Origin: Herbaspirillum rhizosphaerae
Lineage (GTDB): Bacteria > Pseudomonadota > Gammaproteobacteria > Burkholderiales > Burkholderiaceae_D
Direction of reading: 5' to 3'
NCBI RefSeq assembly: GCF_001189965.1
Contig: NZ_LFLU01000019.1
Coordinates: forward strand, 35,339-99,338
DNA: 64,000 bases
The notes beneath the pieces are model-generated. The model saw nothing but the letters and a program-made list of their open reading frames with translations, did not search any database and was not told the DNA's origin. Both the position numbers and the translations under genes were made by a program. Position 1 is the first letter of the stretch. Each line of letters starts with the position of its first letter. Positions 38,424 through 47,933 of this stretch are shown here, piece after piece.

Positions 38424-40531
38424 GCTTCCACCTGCACCAGCACGTCGTAGAAGGTCGGCGCATTGCCCATGTCGGTCAGGCGCTGGCTGGTCACTTCGTT
38501 GGCATTCTTGCCGTCGGCGGAAAATTTCTTCCACCAGATCGACAATCCCACCACCAGGCCGGGACGTGCTTTCGGCGTCACCCGCACCTTGGCCAGCATG
38601 CTGCCGCGATCGTTGAAAATGCGCACTGCGCCGCCGTGCACGATGCCGCGCGCGGCAGCGTCGTCGGGATGCATGTCCAGATGCGGCTCGCCCTCGGTGT
38701 CGCGCAGACTCTGCACGTTGACGAACGACGAGTTGAGGAAATTGCGCGCCGGCGGCGAGATCATCGCCAGCGGATATTTTTCGGCCAGCGCCGCGTTGCT
38801 GGCCACCGATTCATAGGGCGGGATATACGTCGGCAAGGGATCCAGGCCATCGGCCAGCATGCGCGCCGAATAAAACTCGCACTTGCCCGAAGGCGTCGCA
38901 AAACCGCCGTCGGCAAACGGCGCGGCCGGCATGTTCAGGCGTTGCCAGCCCTTCTCTTTCAGACGTTCCCAATCGAAATCCGCAGCGCGTTCGTTGCTGC
39001 GGTCAAATGCCTGCGCCGCAATCGCATCGTCGCTGTCCTTGAAGCAATCCTCGTCGAAGCCCATGCGTGCCGCCAACAGGCGGAAGATCTCGGTATTCGG
39101 CTTGGCTTCACCCAGCGGCGCAATGGCGGCGTTGTTCGCCATCATGTAAATGTGGCCGTAGGTGGCGTGTACGTCGACGTGTTCCAGCTGTGTCGTAGCG
39201 GGCAAGAGAATATCGGCGTAATCGGCGGTGTCGGTCTGGAAATGCTCCAGCACGACGGTAAACAAGTCTTCGCGCGCAAACCCCTCCACGACCCTGGCGG
39301 ACTCAGGGGCGACCGCAACCGGATTGGCGTTATACACGATCACGGCTTCCACGCGTGGCCCGAAATCGGGAGAACTCTCGCGCAGCAAATCGTCGCCGAT
39401 GGTGCTCATGTTGATGGTGCGCGATGGAACGCCGTGCTGCAGCAGCAAGTCGGGACGCTTCAGGAAGGCGCCGTTCTGCGGAAACGAATCCGAGGTCGAT
39501 ACCTGCAACCCGCCGCCTGCGTGCCGCCATGCGCCTACCAGGGCGGGCAGGCAAGCCACATTGCGCACCGCCATCCCGCCGCCGCGCACGCGCTGCAAGC
39601 CATAGTTGGCACGGATCAGCGTGTTCTCGCCGCGCTGTGCGGCGCTGCCGTATTCGCGCGCCAGCTGAAGCACTTCATCGACGCTGATGCCGCAGACTTC
39701 CGCGACGCGTTGCGGCGGCCATTCCTGCACGCGCTGTTTGAGCTGATCGAAACCCAGCGTGTGCTGTGCGATGTAATCGGTGTCGAGCATGTTCTCGTTG
39801 ATCAGCACATGCATCATGCCCAGCGCCAGCGCCGCATCGGTGCCCGGCAACAGCGCGATGTGCTGATGGCATTTGTCGGCGCTCAGCGAACGATAAGGAT
39901 CGATGGCAATGATCCTGGCGCCGCGGCGCTTGGCTTCTTGCACACGCATCCAGAAATGCAGGTTGGAGGCAATCGGGTTGCCGCCCCAGATGATGATCAG
40001 CTTTGCATCTTGCACGTGTTCGGTGTCGGCGCCCATGCGTGCGCCAACCGTATAGCGGTAACCGGTACTTCCGGCGGAAGAACAGATGGTGCGCTCCAGC
40101 AGCGAAGCGCCGATGCGATGGAAAAAGCGCATCGACATCGATTCGCTCTGCACCAGGCCCATGGTGCCGGCATAGCTGTACGGCAAAATGGCTTGCGGGT
40201 CGCGCGCGGCGACTTGCTTCAGGCGGGCTGCGATGGTGTCGAGCGCTTCGTCCCAGCTGATGCGCTCGAACTTGCCTTCGCCCTTCTTGCCGACGCGTTT
40301 CATCGGATGCAGCAGGCGTTCCTTGTGATAGGTGCGTTCGGTATAACGCGACACCTTGGTGCACAGCACGCCGGCCGTGGTCGGATGATCCGGATCGCCG
40401 CGCACTTCGGTGGCGATGCCGTCCTTCACGGTCACCAGCAAGGCGCAGGTGTCAGGACAGTCATGCGGGCAGGCGCCGCGGACGATGATGGGATCGGCGC
40501 TTGAGGAAGCTGGATTCGGAGCGGAATTCAT
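38405..40531 (-). CDS. Molybdopterin oxidoreductase with [4Fe-4S] cluster
   Basis: A 708-residue enzyme of the DMSO-reductase/formate-dehydrogenase superfamily. The N-terminal cluster ligands are C21, C25, C29 and C57 (ACPHDCPDTC then VLCTKV). Molybdopterin motifs include IWGGNPIAS, IDPYRSLSADKC and LLPGTDAAL. A Cys150 (TICSSAGS) stands in the region of the Mo ligand. No twin-arginine signal is seen, so it is cytoplasmic. The substrate is unknown. It is divergent from an AraC gene. Confidence 0.87.
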   Translation of the reverse strand: MNSAPNPASSSADPIIVRGACPHDCPDTCALLVTVKDGIATEVRGDPDHPTTAGVLCTKVSRYTERTYHKERLLHPMKRVGKKGEGKFERISWDEALDTIAARLKQVAARDPQAILPYSYAGTMGLVQSESMSMRFFHRIGASLLERTICSSAGSTGYRYTVGARMGADTEHVQDAKLIIIWGGNPIASNLHFWMRVQEAKRRGARIIAIDPYRSLSADKCHQHIALLPGTDAALALGMMHVLINENMLDTDYIAQHTLGFDQLKQRVQEWPPQRVAEVCGISVDEVLQLAREYGSAAQRGENTLIRANYGLQRVRGGGMAVRNVACLPALVGAWRHAGGGLQVSTSDSFPQNGAFLKRPDLLLQHGVPSRTINMSTIGDDLLRESSPDFGPRVEAVIVYNANPVAVAPESARVVEGFAREDLFTVVLEHFQTDTADYADILLPATTQLEHVDVHATYGHIYMMANNAAIAPLGEAKPNTEIFRLLAARMGFDEDCFKDSDDAIAAQAFDRSNERAADFDWERLKEKGWQRLNMPAAPFADGGFATPSGKCEFYSARMLADGLDPLPTYIPPYESVASNAALAEKYPLAMISPPARNFLNSSFVNVQSLRDTEGEPHLDMHPDDAAARGIVHGGAVRIFNDRGSMLAKVRVTPKARPGLVVGLSIWWKKFSADGKNANEVTSQRLTDMGNAPTFYDVLVQVEACAGSA

Positions 40532-40615
40532 GACAATTAGGAAACTGAAGGCGGATTGGACGGCAAGATGCTTACTTTATCTTAAAATGCCCCATCTCTT
40601 TCAGAAGCTTTCATC

Positions 40616-41464
40616 ATGCAGGCTGCCCAATCCCTTGTTCAGGAAGCTGCTCCCGCCGTCGAGTTCTGGCGCGATCCGGCCTTGCCCTTCTTCGAAGGCC
40701 GGCGCGCCGTCGGCAGCGTCAGTTGCTACACGCCGCACACGCATCCGACCTTCTCCATCGGCATCGTCGACGCCGGGACCAGCGTATTCTCGCTGGCGGA
40801 CCGCGAAACGCCCATCCGGCCGGGCGACGTGGTGTTGATTGCCGCCAACGATGTGCACTCCTGCAATCCGGTGCAGCGGGAAAGCTGGAGCTATCGCATG
40901 TTCCACCTCGATCAACAATGGCTGTGCACGCTGCTCGACGAAGCCGGCCTGTCGTCGCGGACGACGCTGGTTTCGCAGGTATTGCGTTCGCCGCGCGCCC
41001 GGGTCCTGATGGATGACATCAGCGACGCCATGCGCGATAGCGAAGATGTTTTGCAAAAAGAGAGCGTGCTGGTTGCTGCACTGTGCGAATTGTTTGCCTC
41101 GTTTTGCGCGTCCTCATCGGATGCAATGAGCGATGCCGATACGGCAGTGGAAGCTTCCGACCTGCAACCGGCGCACGACCACCTGCAGCACCATTGCTGC
41201 GACAAGATAGCGCTCGACACGCTGGCGCAACTGGCCGGCACCGGACGCTATCAGTTGATCCGCCAGTTCCGCCGCCGCTACGGCATGACCCCGCATGCGC
41301 TGCAACTCGACATGCGCATCAACCTGGCGCGCGATTTCCTGCGCCGCGGCGAATCTCTGGCCGATGTCGCTTACCGCACCGGCTTTGCCGACCAGAGCCA
41401 TTTCCATCGCGCCTTCAAGGCGCGCGTCGCCGCCACGCCGGCGCAATACCGGCTCGGCGGCTAG
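40616..41464 (+). CDS. AraC-family transcriptional regulator
   Basis: A 282-residue regulator. An N-terminal cupin-like sensor (residues 30-100, HTHPTFSIGIVDAG) precedes two HTH motifs, near 200-225 (LDTLAQLAGTGRYQLIRQFRR) and 245-270 (SLADVAYRTGFADQSHFHRAFK). The sensor resembles those that control LysE-type exporters and molybdenum enzymes. Its stop shares the bases CTAG with the convergent lysE gene, and it is divergent from the molybdopterin gene 85 bases away. Confidence 0.88.
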   Translation: MQAAQSLVQEAAPAVEFWRDPALPFFEGRRAVGSVSCYTPHTHPTFSIGIVDAGTSVFSLADRETPIRPGDVVLIAANDVHSCNPVQRESWSYRMFHLDQQWLCTLLDEAGLSSRTTLVSQVLRSPRARVLMDDISDAMRDSEDVLQKESVLVAALCELFASFCASSSDAMSDADTAVEASDLQPAHDHLQHHCCDKIALDTLAQLAGTGRYQLIRQFRRRYGMTPHALQLDMRINLARDFLRRGESLADVAYRTGFADQSHFHRAFKARVAATPAQYRLGG

Positions 41465-42099
41465 GCGAACAGCGTCGCGGCCACTATCGCCAGCGCAGCG
41501 ATCAGCAGCAGCACGCCCGCCAGCCATTCGGCGCGCGAGAAATAACGCACAATCCGGGCAGCGACGCGCTCGCTGGATACCGCCAGCACCAGCGCGGCAT
41601 CCCAGACAAAGACCGCCGCAAACATCCACGCGCCGTATAGCATCTTGATCTCCATCCCGGTTGCGGCGCCGACCATGAGCGTGAACAATCCCAGGTAGAA
41701 CAAGCCGTTCTTCGGATTCAACCCGCCGGACAGGAAGCCGGCCGCAAAACCTTGGAAGAAGCCGTGATGCGCTTCCATCCCGCGATCGGCATGTTGCCAC
41801 GCCAACGGCTGCGGGCTGCGGCTGGCGCGGATGAAGGCCCAGCCGATATAGGCCAGGTAGCCGCCGGCCAGCAATTTCATCGCCAGCAACAAGGCCGGAC
41901 TATGCTGCAGCACACTGAAGCCGGCCAGCGCCATTACGATATACACGCCGTTGGCGCAGGCAATGCCGAGACTGGTGCCGATGCCGTTGCGCCGGCCGTG
42001 ACGCAAGGCATTGCGCAACAGCAGGAGAAAATCGGGACCGGGACTGACCAGCGCCAGCCAGTGCGCTGTCGCCAGCAGGAGAAATTCATGCAAGACCAT
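41461..42099 (-). CDS. LysE/RhtB-family amino acid exporter
   Basis: A 212-residue membrane protein with six helices, N-terminal HWLALVSPGPDFLLLLRNAL and the central SGGLNPKNGLFYLGLF motif of the family. Members export lysine, arginine, threonine or homoserine. It overlaps the AraC stop by four bases. An amino acid substrate cannot be named. Confidence 0.9.
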   Translation of the reverse strand: MVLHEFLLLATAHWLALVSPGPDFLLLLRNALRHGRRNGIGTSLGIACANGVYIVMALAGFSVLQHSPALLLAMKLLAGGYLAYIGWAFIRASRSPQPLAWQHADRGMEAHHGFFQGFAAGFLSGGLNPKNGLFYLGLFTLMVGAATGMEIKMLYGAWMFAAVFVWDAALVLAVSSERVAARIVRYFSRAEWLAGVLLLIAALAIVAATLFA

Positions 42100-42261
42100 G
42101 TTGCCGCCGTCCAGGGTTGATCAGAGACGGCGATGCTAGGCGCGATGGCACGATCCGTATTGAACAAAATTGCGCCCTCCCCTCTGTACGCGCGGCGACT
42201 TGTTGCGTTACTCTTCATTTCCTCACCGCAACATCAATCCATAACGAAGGAGACGCTTCCC

Positions 42262-43692
42262 ATGACATTTCGCTTCCCCGCCTTGCGCCATATCGCCTGT
42301 GCCGCGGCGCTCGCAACCTGCGGCGGCGCCTTTGCCCAGACGCAAACCCTGACGCCGCAGCAGCAGCGTTTCCACGAGATCTACAAAGAACTGGTCGAAA
42401 TCAACACCACCCATTCGGTCGGCAGCACAACGCAGGCGGCGCAGGCCATGCAGGCGGTGTTGCTCAAGGCCGGGTTCAGCAAGGACGAGATGCAGATCAT
42501 CGAACCCTTCCCGCGCAAGGGCAACCTGGTGCTGCGCTGGAAAGGCAGCGGCGCGAAACAACAAAAGCAGCCGATGCTGCTGATGGCGCACATCGACGTG
42601 GTGGAAGCCAAGCGCGAGGACTGGAAGACCGATCCCTTCAAGCTGCAGGAAAGCGACGGCTATTTCACTGCGCGCGGCTCAATCGACGACAAGGCGATGG
42701 CCTCTTCCTTCGTCTCCGTGCTGGCGCAATTAAAACAGGAAGGTTTCCAGCCGACGCGCGACATCATCATGGCGCTGACCGCCGATGAAGAACGCGGCGA
42801 CGTTGAAAGCAACGGCGCCATGTGGCTGCTGAAGAACAAACCGGAACTGTTGAAAGCCGAGTTCGGCATCAACGAAGGCGGCGGCGGTGAACTGCGCGAC
42901 GGCAAACCGAATCTGCACCGCGTGCAGATTGCCGAAAAACTCTACACCACTTACGAATTCGAATTGCGCGACGTCGGCGGCCACAGCTCGCTGCCGACCG
43001 CCACCAATCCGATCTACGGCATGTCGGAAGCACTGGCGCGCCTCGGCGCTTATCGCTTCCCGGTAATGCTGGCCGACGTCACCAAGACCTATTTCAGCCG
43101 CACCGCGCCGTTGATGTCGGGCCAACTGGCGGAAGACATGCGCGCGGTCGGCAACGGCAGCACCGATGCCGCCGTCATCGAGCGCCTGTCGAAGACGCCG
43201 CTGTACAACGCGCAGCTGCGCACCACCTGTACCGCCACCATGGTCAACGCCGGCCACGCCGAAAACGCCCTGCCGCAATCGGCCAAGGCCGTGGTCAATT
43301 GCCGCATGCTGCCGTTTGACGATCCGGACAACGTCGAGAAACAACTCAAGCAGGTGATCACCAATAACGGCGCCAATGACAAGATCACCATGCGCCAGTT
43401 CGCCAAGCCGACGCGCAGCCCGGTGTCGCCGCTGCAGGGAGAGATGTTCTCCACCATTGAGACGCTGACCAAGGAAATGTGGCCCGGCGTGCCGGTGATA
43501 CCGTTCATGAGCACCGGCGCCACCGACAGCCGCTTTGCGCGCAATGCGGGGATTCCGATGTATGGCGTTTCCGGCCTGTTCTTCGATCCGGCCGATTTGC
43601 GTACGCACGGACTGGATGAGCGCGTGGAGATTCCGCGTCTGTACGACAGCCGCGAGTTCATACTGAAACTGGTGAAGAAACTGGCGTCGTGA
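42262..43692 (+). CDS. Secreted M20/M28 metallopeptidase
   Basis: A 476-residue protein; the start MTFRFPALRH has AAGGAG upstream and gives a signal peptide cleaved near GGAFA. The M20 fold motifs are LLMAHIDVVEA, RGSIDDKAM and TADEERGDVESNG, with a late His in LRTHGLDERV. Metal ligands fit a dinuclear zinc carboxypeptidase. It likely acts on peptides in the periplasm. It faces the ABC transporter operon across a terminator. Confidence 0.88.
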   Translation: MTFRFPALRHIACAAALATCGGAFAQTQTLTPQQQRFHEIYKELVEINTTHSVGSTTQAAQAMQAVLLKAGFSKDEMQIIEPFPRKGNLVLRWKGSGAKQQKQPMLLMAHIDVVEAKREDWKTDPFKLQESDGYFTARGSIDDKAMASSFVSVLAQLKQEGFQPTRDIIMALTADEERGDVESNGAMWLLKNKPELLKAEFGINEGGGGELRDGKPNLHRVQIAEKLYTTYEFELRDVGGHSSLPTATNPIYGMSEALARLGAYRFPVMLADVTKTYFSRTAPLMSGQLAEDMRAVGNGSTDAAVIERLSKTPLYNAQLRTTCTATMVNAGHAENALPQSAKAVVNCRMLPFDDPDNVEKQLKQVITNNGANDKITMRQFAKPTRSPVSPLQGEMFSTIETLTKEMWPGVPVIPFMSTGATDSRFARNAGIPMYGVSGLFFDPADLRTHGLDERVEIPRLYDSREFILKLVKKLAS

Positions 43693-43706
43693 TGTGCTGA
43701 AGCATG

Positions 43707-43738
43707 AAAAAACGCCGGCCTGAGCGCCGGCGTTTTTT
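43707..43738. terminator. Bidirectional terminator after the M20 gene
   Basis: Arms CGCCGGC and GCCGGCG with A and T runs on either side; the right T run merges into the stop codon of the convergent ABC gene. Confidence 0.85.
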
Positions 43739-44792
43739 ATTGCGCGTCGTTGAGATGGCAGGCCGACATATGACCCGGTGCGATCTCTCTGAGCAGCGGT
43801 TTCTCTACCGAGCAGCGCGGCATCGCATGCGGACAGCGCGGATGAAAATGGCAACCCGACGGCGGATTGAGCGGCGACGGGATCTCGCCCTTGACCGCAA
43901 AGTAGGTCGCCTTGCCCACTTCCAATTTGGGCGCCGACGCCAGCAAAGCCTGCGTGTAGGGATGATTGGCGCCCGCGAAGACGGCATCGGTCGGCGCCGA
44001 CTCGACGATGCGGCCGAGATACATGATCAGCACGCGATCGGAAATATGCCGCACCACGCCGAGGTCGTGACTGATGAACAGATAGGTCAGGTCAAGCTCA
44101 TCGCGCAGCTTCATGAACAGATTCAAGACCTGCGCCTGAATCGACACATCAAGCGCCGCCACGGCTTCGTCGCAGACCAGGAATTTCGGCTTCACCGCCA
44201 GGGCGCGCGCAATGCCGACCCGCGCTCGCTGCCCGCCGGAAAACTGATGCGGGAAACGGCGCAGCATGTCGCCGCTTAGCCCCACGCGCTGCAAGAGTTC
44301 CGCCACATATTCCTGCTGCTGGCGCTTGCCGATGATGCCGTGCACCACCGGCGCTTCGCCGACGATGTCGACCACGCGCAGGCGCGGATTCAGCGACGCA
44401 TACGGATCCTGAAAGATCATCTGGATGGCCAGCTGCCGCTCGCGCTTTTGCTGCGGCGACAGCTTGTCGAGATCTTCGCCCTGCCACAGCCGCACACCCT
44501 CCGTCAGGCTGTGCAAACCGACCACCATGCGTCCCAGCGTCGACTTGCCGCAGCCGGATTCGCCGACCAGGCCGACCACTTCGCCGGCGTTGATGTGCAG
44601 GCTGACATCGTCGACAGCGTGTACGACTTCTTCCTTCAAGACGCGGCCGAAGGCTTGCGTAAACAGGTTGGCTGTTTTCGCCGCGCTGTCGAGCGGTTTG
44701 ACGAAACGTTTGACCACATGCTGTAGTTCCAGCAAGGGCTGCTTATCCGTGTCTGTATGCACGCTTTGTTCTTTCAATGCGTTCAATGTCAT
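43737..44792 (-). CDS. Peptide/nickel ABC transporter ATP-binding subunit (DppF-like)
   Basis: A 351-residue ATPase. The ATG overlaps the stop of the upstream ATPase as ATGA, so the longer frame is rejected. Motifs: Walker A GESGCGKST, signature FSGGQRARVGIARA, Walker B FLVCDEAVAALD, H-loop FISHDLGV, and the C-terminal peptide-transporter tail with Cys ligands (GCHFHPRCPHA). Peptide or oligopeptide import is the family role. Confidence 0.9.
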   Translation of the reverse strand: MTLNALKEQSVHTDTDKQPLLELQHVVKRFVKPLDSAAKTANLFTQAFGRVLKEEVVHAVDDVSLHINAGEVVGLVGESGCGKSTLGRMVVGLHSLTEGVRLWQGEDLDKLSPQQKRERQLAIQMIFQDPYASLNPRLRVVDIVGEAPVVHGIIGKRQQQEYVAELLQRVGLSGDMLRRFPHQFSGGQRARVGIARALAVKPKFLVCDEAVAALDVSIQAQVLNLFMKLRDELDLTYLFISHDLGVVRHISDRVLIMYLGRIVESAPTDAVFAGANHPYTQALLASAPKLEVGKATYFAVKGEIPSPLNPPSGCHFHPRCPHAMPRCSVEKPLLREIAPGHMSACHLNDAQ

Positions 44793-45778
44793 GACGCCGC
44801 CTCCAGCGGCGCATCCGCCATCGGGTGGAAGCAGCGCAAGGCGCGGCCGTCGACCATGCGCGTCTCCGGCGTCTGCGTGCATTCCGCAGTGGCGTGCGTG
44901 CAGCGGTCGCGGAAAGCGCAGCCGGACGGCAGGTTCAGCAGCGACGGCGTGCTGCCGGGAATCTGGCGCAGCGCCTGACCGCGCGGATTGCGCGACGGCG
45001 CCGAAGCGATCAGGCCGTAGGTGTAGGGATGGCGCGGCCGGGCCAGCACTTGCGCCACGGCGCCGCTTTCGACGATGCGTCCGGCGTACATGACGCTGAC
45101 GGTATCGGCCAGTCCGGCGACAACGGACAGGTCATGCGTGATCCAGATCAGCGCCGTGCCGGACTCGCGGCACAGCTTCTGCATCTCGAACAGGATCTGT
45201 CCCTGAATGGTGACGTCCAATGCCGTGGTCGGCTCGTCGCAGATGATCAGGTCCGGCTTGTTGAGCAAGGCAATGGCAATCGCCACGCGCTGCCGCATGC
45301 CGCCGGAAAACTGATGCGGATAGGCATGCAGGCGCTCATCCGGCGCGGCAATGCCGACCCGCACCAGCGCGTCGCGCGCCAGCGCCAGGGCGGCGTCCTT
45401 GCCGATGTCCTGATGCGCCAGCACGGCTTCGATCATTTGCGTATCGATGCGCAGCACCGGGTTCAGGGTCATCATCGGATCCTGGAAAATCATCGCAATG
45501 CGATTGCCGCGGATTTCGCGTATCCGGCTTGCCGGCATGGCCCGCAGATCCTCGCCGTTGAGCAGGATGCGACCGCCGACCACTTTTCCCGGCTCATCGA
45601 TCAGACCCATGATGGAATAACCGGTCATCGACTTGCCCGAACCGGATTCGCCGACCAGGCCCATCACTTGGCCCGGTTCCACGGTGAAAGAAACATCATC
45701 GACTGCGCGCGCAATGCCGCCGCGCGAGAAGAAATGCGTCTGCAGGTTTTCTACTTGCAAGGTGGCGGTCATCGTCAT
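44789..45778 (-). CDS. Peptide/nickel ABC transporter ATP-binding subunit (DppD-like)
   Basis: A 329-residue ATPase with Walker [15 protein letters not shown]-type signature [14 protein letters not shown], Walker [13 protein letters not shown] and H-loop WITHDLSV, plus the oligopeptide/dipeptide C-terminal domain ([11 protein letters not shown]). It overlaps both neighbours by four bases, as usual for this operon type. Confidence 0.91.
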   Translation of the reverse strand: MTMTATLQVENLQTHFFSRGGIARAVDDVSFTVEPGQVMGLVGESGSGKSMTGYSIMGLIDEPGKVVGGRILLNGEDLRAMPASRIREIRGNRIAMIFQDPMMTLNPVLRIDTQMIEAVLAHQDIGKDAALALARDALVRVGIAAPDERLHAYPHQFSGGMRQRVAIAIALLNKPDLIICDEPTTALDVTIQGQILFEMQKLCRESGTALIWITHDLSVVAGLADTVSVMYAGRIVESGAVAQVLARPRHPYTYGLIASAPSRNPRGQALRQIPGSTPSLLNLPSGCAFRDRCTHATAECTQTPETRMVDGRALRCFHPMADAPLEAAS

Positions 45779-46671
45779 TGCCCCTGCAAGCGTGGATTGA
45801 GCACGTCGCGCAACTGATCGGCGACCAGATTGATCGCCACCACCGCCGCCAGCAAGGCCACGCCGGGGAAGAAGCTGATCCAGTATTTACCCGACAGCAG
45901 GTATTGGAAACCATTGGAAATCAGCAAACCCAGCGACGGCTCCGTCACCGGCAAACCCAGTCCGAGGAAAGACAAGGTCGCCTCCAGCGAAATCGCCGAC
46001 GCCACCTGCAAGGCGGCAATCACGATCAGCGGCGGCAAACAATTGGGCAGCAGATGGCGAAACATGATGCGCAGCGGAGAGAGGCCGAGCAGGCTGGCGG
46101 CTTCGATGTATTCCTTCTTGCGTTCGACCAGCGCCGTGCTTCTGGTGGTGCGCGCGTAGTAGGCCCACTGCACCGTGACCAGCGCGATGATGATCTTGTC
46201 GACGCCGCGCCCCGTCAGCGCCAGCAGGATCAGCGCCACCAGAATCGGCGGAAACGCCAGCTGGATGTCGGCCACGCGCATGATCAGCGCTTCGATGCGG
46301 CCGCCGGCATAGCCGGCCAGCAAGCCCAGCGACAGACCGATCGCCAGTGCGATCACGGTACTGGTGACGCCGACCATGACCGAAATGCGCAGGCCATAGA
46401 GAATCGCCGACAACATGTCGCGCCCCTGATCGTCGGTGCCAAGCAGGAAGGTCATGCCTTCCATCGAGGTCTTGCCCGGCTCCAGGCGCGAATCCATCAC
46501 GTCGAGATGCTCCAGGTCGTAAGGATTTTGCGGCGAGATAATCGGTGCAAAAATCGCCGCCAGCAACAGCAGCAGCAACAAGATGAAACCGAAGGTTGCG
46601 ATGCGGCTGCTGAAGAAGCCTTGCAGGAAGCGTGTGAACGGCGTGTCGGCCCGGGTAATCTTGTTGAACAT
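45775..46671 (-). CDS. Peptide/nickel ABC transporter permease (DppC-like)
   Basis: A 298-residue permease with an N-terminal cytoplasmic stretch, six helices and the OppC-type loop FLLGTDDQGRDMLSAILYG. The EAA loop is near EAASLLGLSPLRIMFRHLLPN. It forms the channel with the DppB-like protein. Confidence 0.9.
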   Translation of the reverse strand: MFNKITRADTPFTRFLQGFFSSRIATFGFILLLLLLLAAIFAPIISPQNPYDLEHLDVMDSRLEPGKTSMEGMTFLLGTDDQGRDMLSAILYGLRISVMVGVTSTVIALAIGLSLGLLAGYAGGRIEALIMRVADIQLAFPPILVALILLALTGRGVDKIIIALVTVQWAYYARTTRSTALVERKKEYIEAASLLGLSPLRIMFRHLLPNCLPPLIVIAALQVASAISLEATLSFLGLGLPVTEPSLGLLISNGFQYLLSGKYWISFFPGVALLAAVVAINLVADQLRDVLNPRLQGQ

Positions 46672-46672
46672 G

Positions 46673-47650
46673 TCAGCCTTTCGCCTCCGACAGACGCACG
46701 CGCGGATCGAGCACCGAGTACAGCACGTCGACGCACAGGTTGATCAGGATGAAGATGACCACGATCAGCGACAGGAAGGCGACGATCACCGGCCGGTCGA
46801 GCACGCGGATGGAGTCGATCAGCAGCTTGCCCACGCCCGGCCAGGCGAAGATCGATTCGGTCACGATGGAGAACGCGATGATGGAGCCGAACTGCAGCGC
46901 CACCACGGTAACAATCGGAATCAGGATGTTCTTGAGTACGTGCACGCCGACGATGCGACTGTTGCGCAGGCCCTTGGCGCGCGCGAATTTGATGTAGTCC
47001 TGCAGCAGCGCCTCTTGCGTGCCGGCGCGCGTGAGGCGGATGATCAGCGCGATGTTGAACAGCGACAGATTCAGCGCCGGCATCAGCAGATGCCTGAGCC
47101 CGTCCCAGGTCAGGAAACCCAGCGGAATCCCGAACAGCATGCCTGTCTGCCCGCGTCCGCTGGTCGGCAGCCAGCCCAGCTCGACCGCAAACACCATGAT
47201 CAGCATCAGCCCGACCCAGAAGGTCGGTAGCGAGAAGCCGAAGATCGACACCGTCATGATGGTTTTGCTGGCGATGCTCTTGGGCCGCAGCCCGGCCCAC
47301 AAACCCAGCGGCAGACCGATCACGATGGCGATCAGGATGGCCGAGACCGCCAGTTCCAGCGTGGCCGGCAGGCGTTCCAGGATCAGCCCGAGCGCCGGCG
47401 TGGCGTAGACGAAGGAGCGTCCCATGTCGCCGGCCAGCGCGTTCTTGATGAAATAGAAGTACTGCACCCACAGCGGCTGATCCAGGCCAAAGGCGGCGAT
47501 CACGCGTGCCCGCTCGATCTGGTCGGCGTCGGCGCTGATGAGGATGTCGATGGGATTGCCGATGGCGTAGACGCTGACGAAGACCAGCAGCGACATCAGG
47601 AGCAGCACGGCGACGCTCTGTACGCAACGGCGGATGATGAAGACGAGCAT
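46673..47650 (-). CDS. Peptide/nickel ABC transporter permease (DppB-like)
   Basis: A 325-residue permease starting MLVFIIRRCVQSVAVLLLMSLLVF, the typical DppB/OppB first helix, with the EAA loop near FARAKGLRNSRIVGVHVLKN. It is first in the operon BCDF. No periplasmic binding protein gene precedes or follows it, so the ligand-binding partner must be elsewhere. Confidence 0.9.
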   Translation of the reverse strand: MLVFIIRRCVQSVAVLLLMSLLVFVSVYAIGNPIDILISADADQIERARVIAAFGLDQPLWVQYFYFIKNALAGDMGRSFVYATPALGLILERLPATLELAVSAILIAIVIGLPLGLWAGLRPKSIASKTIMTVSIFGFSLPTFWVGLMLIMVFAVELGWLPTSGRGQTGMLFGIPLGFLTWDGLRHLLMPALNLSLFNIALIIRLTRAGTQEALLQDYIKFARAKGLRNSRIVGVHVLKNILIPIVTVVALQFGSIIAFSIVTESIFAWPGVGKLLIDSIRVLDRPVIVAFLSLIVVIFILINLCVDVLYSVLDPRVRLSEAKG

Positions 47651-47933
47651 TGGCTGTTTTGGCTAGGCTATAAAAATGACGGGGGATGGCAATCTGCACA
47701 CGAAGTTGTGATGGTGCATAAATCATGCCGGATAAGCAACTACATTTATCGCAAGCGCTCAGGCCCAGGGGTAATATAGCCGAGGCGCCAGCAAATGATC
47801 GGCGTCCGGGGTATCCTTCCATCATCGAGGAACGCCATTGAACCGGTTCGGTCACCGCCGAACCAGTTGCTGTACATGGCGAAATGACAAGACAGAAAAC
47901 GCTTCACACAAGATTGACCACAAGGTACGCATC

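Noticed and set aside
38327..40504. A 725-codon open frame on the plus strand
   Set aside because: Antisense to the molybdopterin oxidoreductase, which has clear cluster and cofactor motifs.
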